The notes under the pieces are model-generated. The model was given only the letters and a program-made list of their open reading frames with translations, made no database searches and was not told the origin of the DNA. From contig CAZZCP010000100.1 in the NCBI GenBank assembly GCA_964653235.1, forward strand, positions 1 to 6,831: a stretch of DNA of 6,831 nucleotides, given 5' to 3'. Source of the stretch: CAZZCP01 sp964653235 (lineage in GTDB: Bacteria > Bdellovibrionota > Bdellovibrionia > Bdellovibrionales > UBA840). Below, piece by piece: positions 1-5,338 of this stretch (its first letter is position 1; every line of letters starts with the position of its first letter). The translations under genes and the position numbers were made by a program.

Positions 1-97
1 CAATTGCTCGGCTTAAATTATCGAGCCTCTTTAGCCAATCCTTAAAAGGTGAGCTTCCATTCTCTGTTGCATAATAAATAACTTTCTTTTCAATCAT
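1..97 (-). CDS. HigB/Gp49-type RelE-superfamily toxin, N-terminal part
   Basis: The first 32 codons of a gene that runs off the left edge. The reading begins MIEKKVIYYATENGSSPF and continues KDWLKRLDNLSRAI. This matches the opening of the phage-Gp49-like/HigB branch of RelE/ParE toxins: a beta-strand, then the 'G.SPF.DWL..L' segment leading into the first helix. Family members are small ribosome-dependent mRNA endonucleases, usually about 100-120 residues, so roughly two thirds is missing, including the catalytic residues. The ATG at 97-95 is preceded by GGAAGGAATTAGG, with AAGGA six bases upstream. In this toxin-first arrangement an XRE antitoxin (HigA) normally follows the toxin, which would be outside the window. 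A promoter with an embedded palindrome lies directly upstream, as expected for an autoregulated toxin-antitoxin operon. Family assignment rests on the N-terminal motif only. Confidence 0.75.
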   Translation of the reverse strand, partial: MIEKKVIYYATENGSSPFKDWLKRLDNLSRAI

Positions 98-112
98 CCT
101 AATTCCTTCCCT

Positions 113-138
113 CAAACTACGCCATTTAGCGTAGTTTG
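113..138. promoter_or_regulatory. Palindromic operator of the toxin-antitoxin operon
   Basis: Perfect inverted repeat with ten-base arms, CAAACTACGC (113-122) and GCGTAGTTTG (129-138), and a six-base centre. It covers the whole -10 box, the spacer and the first two bases of the -35 box of the toxin promoter. No T-run follows on either strand, so it is not a terminator. HigA-type antitoxins bind such palindromes, alone or with toxin, to repress their own operon. That role is inferred from position and symmetry. Confidence 0.7.
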
Positions 139-142
139 TCAA
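114..142 (-). promoter_or_regulatory. Promoter of the toxin gene
   Basis: On the minus strand a perfect -35 box TTGACA (142-137) is followed after exactly 17 bases by TAGTTT (119-114, 4 of 6 to the -10 consensus). Transcription would start near 107, leaving a leader of only about ten bases before the toxin ATG at 97. The spacer and -10 box are covered by a palindrome, listed separately, so binding there would block RNA polymerase. Confidence 0.75.
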
Positions 143-163
143 GATATATAATTAAGTCTTTAA

Positions 164-196
164 TATCAGGGGAAAATTGTGACATTCCCCCTGATA
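164..196 (-). terminator. Terminator-like hairpin after the 122-residue gene
   Basis: Nine perfect pairs (TATCAGGGG 164-172 with CCCCTGATA 188-196), then two more A-T pairs after a single bulged C at 187. It begins 10 bases beyond the stop codon of the minus-strand gene ending at 207 and lies before the toxin promoter, where a terminator would separate the two operons. The stem is GC-rich at its loop end, but the sequence after it (TTAAAGAC) has no real T-run. It could instead protect a 3' end or be a binding site. Confidence 0.4.
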
Positions 197-206
197 GTTT
201 GCGACT

Positions 207-575
207 TTAAAGCTTGGCATTTGTGGCAACTTCAAGCCTAGAGTTTGCAGCAATGAACTCGGCAAGCTGGCCAACATAGAGCATTTCTTTCCATTTATTT
301 TCTGAGACTTTACCTTTCTTTTTTTCCCAAAGGCGTTTTAATCTTTTATCTTCATGTGCCCAAGTGATTGCACCTTTTTGGAGATTTTCAATATCTTCTT
401 GGTTCACATTTTCTAGGAAATAGCTCACAAGAGCATCAAAAGTAATTTTTCCGCAGTCTTCTGTTTTGTTAATTTTTTCCAAAAAGTTATTAACATCTTT
501 TTTAGTATTTCCTTTAACTCTGATAGAAGTGTAGTCATTGTTTTTCATTTTTGAATTTTCATTAGTTGCTTTCAT
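207..575 (-). CDS. Unrecognised 122-residue protein, possible ribbon-helix-helix N-terminus
   Basis: Not a protein I recognise. It is rich in Lys, Glu and Asn, soluble, with no signal peptide or membrane segment. Residues 15-57 can be read as strand (YTSIRV), helix A (KKDVNNFLEKIN), a turn with Gly42, and helix B (FDALVSYFLENV), the layout of ribbon-helix-helix DNA-binding domains. This is a by-eye reading. The remainder (58-122) looks helical, with a very basic stretch (DKRLKRLWEKKKGK) and aromatic residues. The start is well supported: AAGGAG lies seven bases before the ATG at 575, better than the internal ATG at codon 10. It begins 21 bases after the stop of the tandem-HTH gene on the same strand, so the two are probably co-transcribed. 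The pair could be two regulators, or a regulator with an accessory protein. No catalytic motif is visible. Confidence 0.65.
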   Translation of the reverse strand: MKATNENSKMKNNDYTSIRVKGNTKKDVNNFLEKINKTEDCGKITFDALVSYFLENVNQEDIENLQKGAITWAHEDKRLKRLWEKKKGKVSENKWKEMLYVGQLAEFIAANSRLEVATNAKL

Positions 576-596
576 TCTTGTTCTCCTTAAAGTTTA

Positions 597-1238
597 TCAG
601 TTTTTAAAAGTTGAAAGTAGAGGGTAAACGGCCTTGAGTTTTTCTTCGCCAAGCGCCTTAATAATTTTGATACATTCGTCTTGCATATCTGTGACAAAAA
701 CATCTGATTTCATGTGGTAATCAAATTCTTCCATCGTGAACCCGTAGGAATTAACAATGTGAAAAATCCTAGACTTGGGAAGTTCAATTCTTCCATTCTC
801 AATGTGCCCAATAGCGGTTTTACTGTAATCACAAAGAAGGCTTGCATCATATTGGCTTAAGTTTTTTAACCGTCTCAATACCTGAAGAATCTTTGCCTCC
901 TTGGTGATAATTTTTTTGTAGCTTCTCCTTAAATTATTTTGTTCAATAACCTTTGTGCGAACTTTACAAATTTCTTTTTGAACTTTGCCAATTTTCCCAT
1001 CACAAATGTCACGATATTGATTTTGGGTGAACCCATAGGCCAAACAATATTGTGCAATTTTGTGTTTTGTTAATTCAACTCTTCCATTTTCAAGTTGTTC
1101 AATAAGCTTAAAAGTCACGCCGACTAGTGGCGCAGCGTCTTTGCGGCTTAGTCCTTTCATTTCTCTCATTTTCCTGAGAGCTGTTACTTCTTTGGTCATC
1201 ACTTTCTTTTGTGATCTCCTTAAATTTTGTGCTTCCAT
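597..1238 (-). CDS. Tandem XRE-type helix-turn-helix regulator
   Basis: A 213-residue protein made of two copies of one XRE/Cro-type unit joined by a basic linker. Copy 1 covers about residues 5-79 and copy 2 about 102-176, a period of 97. Both carry NLRRSxKK, TKE, a Leu-Ser (KGLS / KNLS) opening the recognition region, ENGRxELxK and YGFT. I count about 31 identities over 79 aligned positions. Each unit has the usual five-helix layout, with ENGR after the recognition helix. A 40-residue helical tail (VFVTDMQDECIKIIKALGEEKLKAVYPLL) may mediate self-association. The frame is open to 1280, but the ATG at 1238 is preferred: GGAGG lies four bases upstream, while 1280 has no ribosome site and would place codons across a large inverted repeat. 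It is followed closely by the 122-residue gene. A transcriptional repressor, possibly acting on its own upstream palindrome, is the likeliest role. The target is unknown. Confidence 0.8.
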   Translation of the reverse strand: MEAQNLRRSQKKVMTKEVTALRKMREMKGLSRKDAAPLVGVTFKLIEQLENGRVELTKHKIAQYCLAYGFTQNQYRDICDGKIGKVQKEICKVRTKVIEQNNLRRSYKKIITKEAKILQVLRRLKNLSQYDASLLCDYSKTAIGHIENGRIELPKSRIFHIVNSYGFTMEEFDYHMKSDVFVTDMQDECIKIIKALGEEKLKAVYPLLSTFKN

Positions 1239-1257
1239 AAAGCCTCCATTTGTTAAG

Positions 1258-1301
1258 GTTGCTAATTCGTGCCAGCACATTGCTGGCTGAAAATTAGCAA
1301 C
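1258..1301. repeat. Two-tier inverted repeat upstream of the XRE gene
   Basis: Outer arms GTTGCTAATT (1258-1267) and AATTAGCAAC (1292-1301) pair perfectly over ten bases. Inside them GCCAGCA (1271-1277) and TGCTGGC (1281-1287) pair perfectly over seven around a three-base loop. The tiers are separated by three unpaired bases on one side and four on the other. As DNA it is a candidate operator for the regulator encoded 20 bases away. As RNA it would be a strong hairpin ending 10 bases before the ribosome-binding site. The outer arm contains the GCTAAT motif found twice more upstream. Confidence 0.6.
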
Positions 1302-1303
1302 TT

Positions 1304-1318
1304 CTGCCAGCGTAACGC
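1304..1318 (-). repeat. Near-copy of the tRNA-Ala anticodon arm (possible attachment-site relic)
   Basis: On the minus strand GCGTTACGCTGGCAG matches the tRNA sequence GCGTCACGCTGGCAG (1603-1589) at 14 of 15 positions and in the same orientation. The matched segment is the 5' anticodon stem plus the anticodon loop, a known crossover region for tyrosine recombinases that integrate into tRNA genes. The match stops sharply on both sides. It could be an attachment-site remnant or chance: the segment is itself partly palindromic, and GCTGGCA also occurs at 1276-1270. Confidence 0.35.
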
Positions 1319-1550
1319 CGACAAAAATTGTTAATGATTTAAACGGATTGCGACGGAGGTTGTGCTAATTTGAATTCGGAAAAAGGGCCTGCTAATCAGG
1401 TAGCCATAAGTAGCCAATGGGAGAAATTCTTAGAAATGTTGTGAAATTTTAGAGTTGAGAATTGGAAGTAACTACTTGAATCCATTAAGTTTTTAATTTC
1501 AACGTCTTAACAAGTAGTATTCTAAATTTTGCTTTTTTAATCCCGAAAAA

Positions 1551-1626
1551 TGGTGGAGCCTAGCGGACTCGAACCGCTGACTTTCACGCTGCCAGCGTGA
1601 CGCTCTACCAACTGAGCTAAGGCCCC
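1551..1626 (-). tRNA. tRNA-Ala (anticodon GGC)
   Basis: Full 76-base cloverleaf with encoded CCA. The acceptor stem is GGGGCCT with AGGCTCC, including the G3-U70 wobble pair that identifies alanine tRNAs. The D-arm is GCTC...GAGC. The anticodon stem TCACG/CGTGA encloses loop CTGGCAG, anticodon GGC, which reads GCC and GCU codons. The variable loop has five bases, the T-arm is AGCGG-TTCGAGT-CCGCT, and the discriminator is A73. A run of five T follows directly after CCA. It is transcribed toward the accessory genes on its left. Confidence 0.97.
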
Positions 1627-1646
1627 ATCTTGCTTGAGAAAGCAAA

Positions 1647-1675
1647 TGGATACCCAATCTCTTCGCATTTGACAA
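1647..1675 (-). promoter_or_regulatory. Candidate promoter of tRNA-Ala
   Basis: On the minus strand TTGTCA (1675-1670, 5 of 6 to the -35 consensus) is followed after 17 bases by TATCCA (1652-1647, 3 of 6, with the leading TAT intact). Transcription would start near 1640 and give a leader of about 14 bases before the mature 5' end at 1626. The weak -10 box makes this tentative. Confidence 0.4.
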
Positions 1676-1822
1676 TGCTTTGCAAGCAAAAACTTATCTT
1701 GAGTGAGACTGACAACTTACCTTGCGCATACCGTTAGGACTGGGCTTTTGCGGCAAAAATCTTGAAAAATCAAGCATATAGAGTTGTCATAGTAATAGCA
1801 ATTCAAGGATGAAAGGCCAGCT

Positions 1823-2329
1823 ATGAGAAACACACTTCTATTCTTTCTTTGTATACTATTCTCCTCTCCCCTTCTCGCTAAAGATCTAACCAATCGTTTG
1901 GGAATTGGCTACTCAGATCAACTCAACATACCTCAAGGCCTTCCTAGTGCAACGGCCTACTACTTTCCTAATCCCGACGTAGGCATGGCCTTATCATTAG
2001 GTGTAAATACAGAAGAAGACGATTCTCGTTTTGGTCTGATGTTCAAGGTGTTTAAAATCATTTTTCCTGAAGACAATTTGAATTTCTATATGGGTGCGAG
2101 TGCCGGAATCATCAGTTATGAAGAATTCGCTGACGATGGCGTAACAATTGAGAATGAATCTGGCTTTGAGCTCAACGCACTTCTTGGGGTACAATTTAGC
2201 TTCGCCGGTCTTGAGAATCTTGCGTTTCACTTTGAGACGGGCTTAGGAATCACTTCAGTAGATGATGGAGTTTCATTTCGAACGATTGGTGACACTCCTT
2301 TTGAAGCAGGGGTTATCTTCTTCTTTTGA
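1823..2329 (+). CDS. Exported 168-residue protein, probable small outer-membrane beta-barrel
   Basis: It begins with a Sec signal peptide: MRN, a hydrophobic core at residues 5-18, and probable cleavage after Ala19 (PLLA|KD). The mature part has alternating strand-like segments rich in aromatic and small residues, separated by acidic turns (TEEDDS, FADDGVTIENES, SVDDGVS). It ends in VIFFF, a C-terminal aromatic as used by outer-membrane proteins for recognition by the Bam complex. At about 149 mature residues it would fit an eight-strand barrel, but I cannot place it in a named family, and a periplasmic or surface-associated beta protein is possible. The ribosome site is weak (AAAGG six bases before the ATG). 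A possible promoter is TTGAAA (1762-1767), 17 bases, TGTCAT (1785-1790). A second gene of similar character follows 110 bases downstream. Confidence 0.75.
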   Translation: MRNTLLFFLCILFSSPLLAKDLTNRLGIGYSDQLNIPQGLPSATAYYFPNPDVGMALSLGVNTEEDDSRFGLMFKVFKIIFPEDNLNFYMGASAGIISYEEFADDGVTIENESGFELNALLGVQFSFAGLENLAFHFETGLGITSVDDGVSFRTIGDTPFEAGVIFFF

Positions 2330-2439
2330 TGTTAAAGGATTGATCAATTGACTATCTTATACGGTCTCAAACATACAATAAAACAACAAAGACATGGTAT
2401 CTTTTTTGCTCTCTATAGATATGTCTACTTGGGGGAAAT

Positions 2440-3135
2440 TTGAGATCATTCATCATTCTTTTGTTTTTTTTGAGTCCACTTTCTACTTATGCACAAGCAG
2501 AAGGTTTTGATCCTTTTGTTGATTACAGTGAATTCGAAGAAGCCACCGAAGAAGAAGCAGATATCAACTTCTTTCAAAACGGAAGATTCTTAACCATCGG
2601 GCTTGTAGGTGGAATGAGGGGCTATACCGGCAGCTATGGCAGTCTCATTGGTACGGGTTCTGCCTTTGGACTCTATCTTGCCTTTTTCTTTGATTTAAAA
2701 TTTGCTTTGCAAGTCAGTTATGTGATCAGTTCGCATGAGTTTGATTTTACCGATCAAAATGCTGTTAATACCGGAAGCTTAGAGACGACCACAACTTCAT
2801 TTAACTTTAAATATTATTTTAATTCTCAAAACACCACGAAGGGACTGGGTCGATTCAATCCCTATGTTATTGGTGGTTTAAACCAGCTATTTCGTACATA
2901 TAAAATCGATCAAGTGGCTGCCGACGTTCGAGATGGAACTACAGGTTTTGAAGGCGGCCTAGGCTTTGAAATTCCATTTGCTCGTAATAAGAGCTATCTT
3001 GGTCTTGAAGCCAAATATATCTTTGCCAATTTTAGTGATGAAAACACCACTCTCGACCTTGGCGCAACCAATACTGGCTTTCGCTTAGAGGGAGATGCCT
3101 TCCAAGCCTTGGTCATTCTAGGGGTTAACTTTTGA
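2440..3135 (+). CDS. Exported 231-residue protein, probable outer-membrane beta-barrel
   Basis: Signal peptide at residues 1-18 or 1-20 (hydrophobic core FIILLFFLSPLS, cleavage at TYA|QA or AQA|EG). Then comes an acidic linker at about 22-43 (repeated Glu, Asp), and from about 49 a series of amphipathic strands with many Gly and aromatic residues, ending in VILGVNF with C-terminal Phe. This suits an outer-membrane barrel of eight or more strands, of the general OmpW/OmpA-barrel size class. I do not recognise a specific family. The start is TTG: GGGGG lies four bases before it, an in-frame stop lies at 2416-2418, and no ATG would give the signal peptide. No good promoter is seen in the 110-base gap after the previous gene (TTGACT and TACAAT occur, but 20 bases apart), so read-through is possible. 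The last 18 bases overlap the end of der on the other strand. Confidence 0.8.
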   Translation: MRSFIILLFFLSPLSTYAQAEGFDPFVDYSEFEEATEEEADINFFQNGRFLTIGLVGGMRGYTGSYGSLIGTGSAFGLYLAFFFDLKFALQVSYVISSHEFDFTDQNAVNTGSLETTTTSFNFKYYFNSQNTTKGLGRFNPYVIGGLNQLFRTYKIDQVAADVRDGTTGFEGGLGFEIPFARNKSYLGLEAKYIFANFSDENTTLDLGATNTGFRLEGDAFQALVILGVNF

Positions 3136-4464
3136 TTTTGCCTTTTGGCTCTTGCCACCACCTTGTTTCATCGCATAAATACGAATCGGCAAGCCTTCAA
3201 GACCCCACTGTTTTTTAATTCTCTTAGATAAAAAACGTCGATAGCCCGGATTGACTCCGTCTGGGTGATTGGCAAAAGCAATAAAACTGGGCGGTACTTG
3301 TTTGGTCTGTGTGAGATAATAAAATTTAACGTCTTTGGTACCGCTAACAGGGGCTGGTGCTTTGCGAATCACTTCATGAAAAAAACGATTGAGTTCACTG
3401 GTTGGAATTTTCGTATGCATTTTCTGTCGCATTAGATAAATTGCTTCCCAAAGCTTATCTATTCCCTTTCCGGTTTTTGCACTGACAAATACTAAGGGGA
3501 TGTCAGCAAAGAAGTGAAAAACCTCTTTGGTTTTTTGTCTGAATTTCTTACGAAACTCAGAAGTCTCACTAGAGAGATCGAGCTTATTGCCCACCAGCAA
3601 AACACATTTTTCAGCATCAAGAATTCTTTCTACCAATCGAGCCTCTTGTTCACTCGGACCCTCGAGAGCATCCACCAACAAAAGTATCAAATCAGCTCGC
3701 TCAATACTCTGCAAACTCTTGACTGCAGAGATTTTCTCGAGATCGTTGCTCTTGTTTTTCTTGCGCCGAAGACCTGCTGTATCTATTAAATGATACTTTT
3801 CTCCCTCATGTTCAAACTCAAGATCAACTGAATCGGTTGTGGTGCCGGCAATCTCTGAAACCAAAAGACGCTCATCTTTGAGCAAGCGATTGCAAAGGGA
3901 GCTTTTACCCGCATTTGGTTTTCCCAATATACAGAGGCTAAAATCAGGCTTGATCTTCTTTTCTACATCTACCTTGGGCAAGTTATCGCGAATCCACTCC
4001 AAAGTCTCTGTAATACCTCTTGCATGTTCAAAAGCACAAGAGAGAATTTCTGCGCCCCACACATAGAAATCGGCTTTGGCAATTTCATCATCTTGAATAC
4101 GATCTACTTTATTGACTAGAACCAAAAACTTCTTTTGGCTCAGCTTTAACCATTTTAACACCTCTTTGTCTTCGGGGCAGATTCCGACTCGACCATCGAC
4201 AACAAACAAGATCAGATCCATCTCAGGCAAAATTCTCTCAATCTTTGCTTTAATCATGGGCGAGAAAACATCTTGGCGATTGGTAATACCGCCGGTATCA
4301 AAGAGTTCAAATTCTAAGTCTAGCCACTCTACTCTCTGATTTTGAATATCTCGTGTAACCCCTTCTTCATCTCGAACCAGTGATGATCGCGATTTGGTCA
4401 AAGCATTAAATAGTGTAGACTTACCCACGTTGGGACGCCCAATTACAGCCACTTTAGGGAGCAT
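3118..4464 (-). CDS. der: Ribosome-assembly GTPase Der (EngA)
   Basis: Der is a tandem-domain GTPase needed to mature the 50S ribosomal subunit. Domain 1 has P-loop GRPNVGKS (9-16), the EGVTRD switch (34-39), DTGG (56-59) and NKVD (118-121). Domain 2 has P-loop GKPNAGKS (181-188), AGTTTD (206-211), DTAG (228-231), NKLD (293-296) and SAK (328-330). A KH-like domain follows from about 345 to 430, with the typical FxxFxNHPDGVNPGYRRFL region, then a short basic tail. At 448 residues it is a normal length. The first domain's G5 region reads SCAFEHARG, less canonical than the second. The frame stays open to a TTG at 4530, but the ATG at 4464 is chosen: AAGGGAG lies seven bases upstream and the protein then starts directly with MLPKVAVIG. 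It overlaps the end of era by 11 bases, so translation is probably coupled. The stop codon lies inside the convergent barrel gene. Confidence 0.97.
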   Translation of the reverse strand: MLPKVAVIGRPNVGKSTLFNALTKSRSSLVRDEEGVTRDIQNQRVEWLDLEFELFDTGGITNRQDVFSPMIKAKIERILPEMDLILFVVDGRVGICPEDKEVLKWLKLSQKKFLVLVNKVDRIQDDEIAKADFYVWGAEILSCAFEHARGITETLEWIRDNLPKVDVEKKIKPDFSLCILGKPNAGKSSLCNRLLKDERLLVSEIAGTTTDSVDLEFEHEGEKYHLIDTAGLRRKKNKSNDLEKISAVKSLQSIERADLILLLVDALEGPSEQEARLVERILDAEKCVLLVGNKLDLSSETSEFRKKFRQKTKEVFHFFADIPLVFVSAKTGKGIDKLWEAIYLMRQKMHTKIPTSELNRFFHEVIRKAPAPVSGTKDVKFYYLTQTKQVPPSFIAFANHPDGVNPGYRRFLSKRIKKQWGLEGLPIRIYAMKQGGGKSQKAKSKVNP

Positions 4465-5338
4465 ATCCAAACTCCCTTCTACGGCTTTCATTTTGCGTCC
4501 AAGAGCTCTCAACTCGTACGAAGAGCTCAAGGTATACCTTTGTCTGTAAAAGCTTTTCTATAGAGGCTCTCGACTGCTCTCCAATCTTTTTAAGATGCTG
4601 CCCCTTTTTGCCAATCACTATGGCTTTGGCACTCTGTTTTTCGACAATGATATCGGCATAGATCTTTGTTAGCTTTTCTTCTTCGCTAAAATCACGGATT
4701 AATACACCCAAGCCATAAGGGATCTCATCGTGCAAAAGCTCCAAACACTTCTCACGAATCAGCTCCGAGCAAAGATCACGAAGATTTTCGGTTGTAATAT
4801 CATCGGCATCATAAAAGAGGGCCTGTTGTTGTTTGAGCCATGGCCGGCAAAGCTCAAACACTCGTTGACGCAATTCTTCAGGGTTCTCTTTTACCGATAC
4901 ACTTAAAATGGGAACCCCATAGTCTTGATAGCGCTGATGCAAAAGAGCAATTCTCTGCGGCTTGGGCAGATCTCTTTTCATAATCAATATCGCCAATGGT
5001 TTTTTTGACTGCGCTGCCATTTGCACGATTTTATCGAGCTCTTCAGGATTACGTGAATCGATAGACAAACACACCAAGAGTGCGTCTACATCGCGAATCA
5101 TCTCTTTGGTCTCGTGCTTTAAAAAGGCATTCAGACCATTTTTTTTGTCAATCACTCCAGGAGAGTCGACAAGTACAATCTGTTGGTTTTCACGAGTCAA
5201 GATGGCTTCTAAGCGCTTGCGAGTCGTTTGCGCTTTGTGAGTTACGATTGCCAGTTTTTCTCCAACCAAGTGATTGAGAAGACTGCTTTTGCCAGCATTG
5301 GGTAGTCCAACAAGACCAATATAAGCTACATGAAACAT
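4454..5338 (-). CDS. era: 30S-assembly GTPase Era, with unusual G4 motif
   Basis: Era binds the 3' end of 16S rRNA and assists 30S subunit maturation. Its 294 residues show the family layout: an Era-type G domain at about 1-165 and a C-terminal KH RNA-binding domain at about 205-285. Motifs are P-loop GLPNAGKS (11-18), switch I THKAQTTR (33-40), G3 DSPG (58-61, usually DTPG), and the KH signature IVIGKKGQHLKKIG (240-253). The guanine-specificity motif NKxD reads MKRD (120-123), so the Asn that contacts the base is Met, and the G5 loop reads SVS (146-148) rather than SA. The sequence is otherwise collinear, with no frameshift. The start at 5338 has AAGGGAG seven bases upstream and overlaps the end of rnc by 13 bases. 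Position between rnc and der strongly supports the identity. Reduced guanine selectivity is inferred, not shown. Confidence 0.93.
   Translation of the reverse strand: MFHVAYIGLVGLPNAGKSSLLNHLVGEKLAIVTHKAQTTRKRLEAILTRENQQIVLVDSPGVIDKKNGLNAFLKHETKEMIRDVDALLVCLSIDSRNPEELDKIVQMAAQSKKPLAILIMKRDLPKPQRIALLHQRYQDYGVPILSVSVKENPEELRQRVFELCRPWLKQQQALFYDADDITTENLRDLCSELIREKCLELLHDEIPYGLGVLIRDFSEEEKLTKIYADIIVEKQSAKAIVIGKKGQHLKKIGEQSRASIEKLLQTKVYLELFVRVESSWTQNESRRREFGYAP
4472..4478 (-). promoter_or_regulatory. Ribosome-binding site of der, inside era
   Basis: AAGGGAG on the minus strand, seven bases before the ATG at 4464. It decides the der start: the in-frame ATG at 4491 and the TTG at 4530 lack any comparable site. 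The same heptamer at the same spacing precedes era. Confidence 0.8.

Larger units (their letters stand above)
1239..1550. other. 312-base non-coding stretch between the XRE gene and tRNA-Ala
   Basis: I see no convincing coding sequence here on either strand. It holds the inverted repeat at 1258-1301, a near-copy of the tRNA anticodon arm at 1304-1318, and GCTAAT motifs at 1261-1266 (plus), 1293-1298 (minus), 1364-1369 (plus) and 1391-1396 (plus). Two direct copies of GTAGCCA (1400-1406 and 1410-1416) are spaced by one helical turn. An eight-base inverted repeat (ACTACTTG 1471-1478, CAAGTAGT 1511-1518) lies just past the 3' end of the tRNA. No clear sigma70-type promoter for the XRE gene could be picked out. 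Confidence 0.6.

Noticed and set aside
1239..1280. Extension of the XRE gene to the ATG at 1280
   Set aside because: No ribosome site lies before 1280, the extra 14 residues lie outside the repeat unit, and they would be encoded by half of the large inverted repeat. The ATG at 1238 has GGAGG upstream.
1060..1290. Plus-strand frame of 76 codons opposite the XRE gene
   Set aside because: It lies opposite the first HTH unit, with no start signal or homology I recognise.
1747..1759. Small near-palindrome TTTTGCGGCAAAA before the first barrel gene
   Set aside because: The stem is only four A-T pairs once a loop is allowed, too weak for a terminator and unsupported as an operator.
2339..2348. Palindrome ATTGATCAAT between the two barrel genes
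   Set aside because: Ten bases of AT-rich palindrome are expected by chance. There is no T-run and no nearby promoter box at proper spacing.
3514..4339. Several plus-strand open frames opposite der
   Set aside because: They are antisense shadows of a highly conserved gene, with no ribosome sites or domains.
4465..4530. Longer der starting at TTG 4530 or ATG 4491
   Set aside because: Neither has a ribosome site, the added residues are not part of the Der family, and the ATG at 4464 has AAGGGAG at seven bases.
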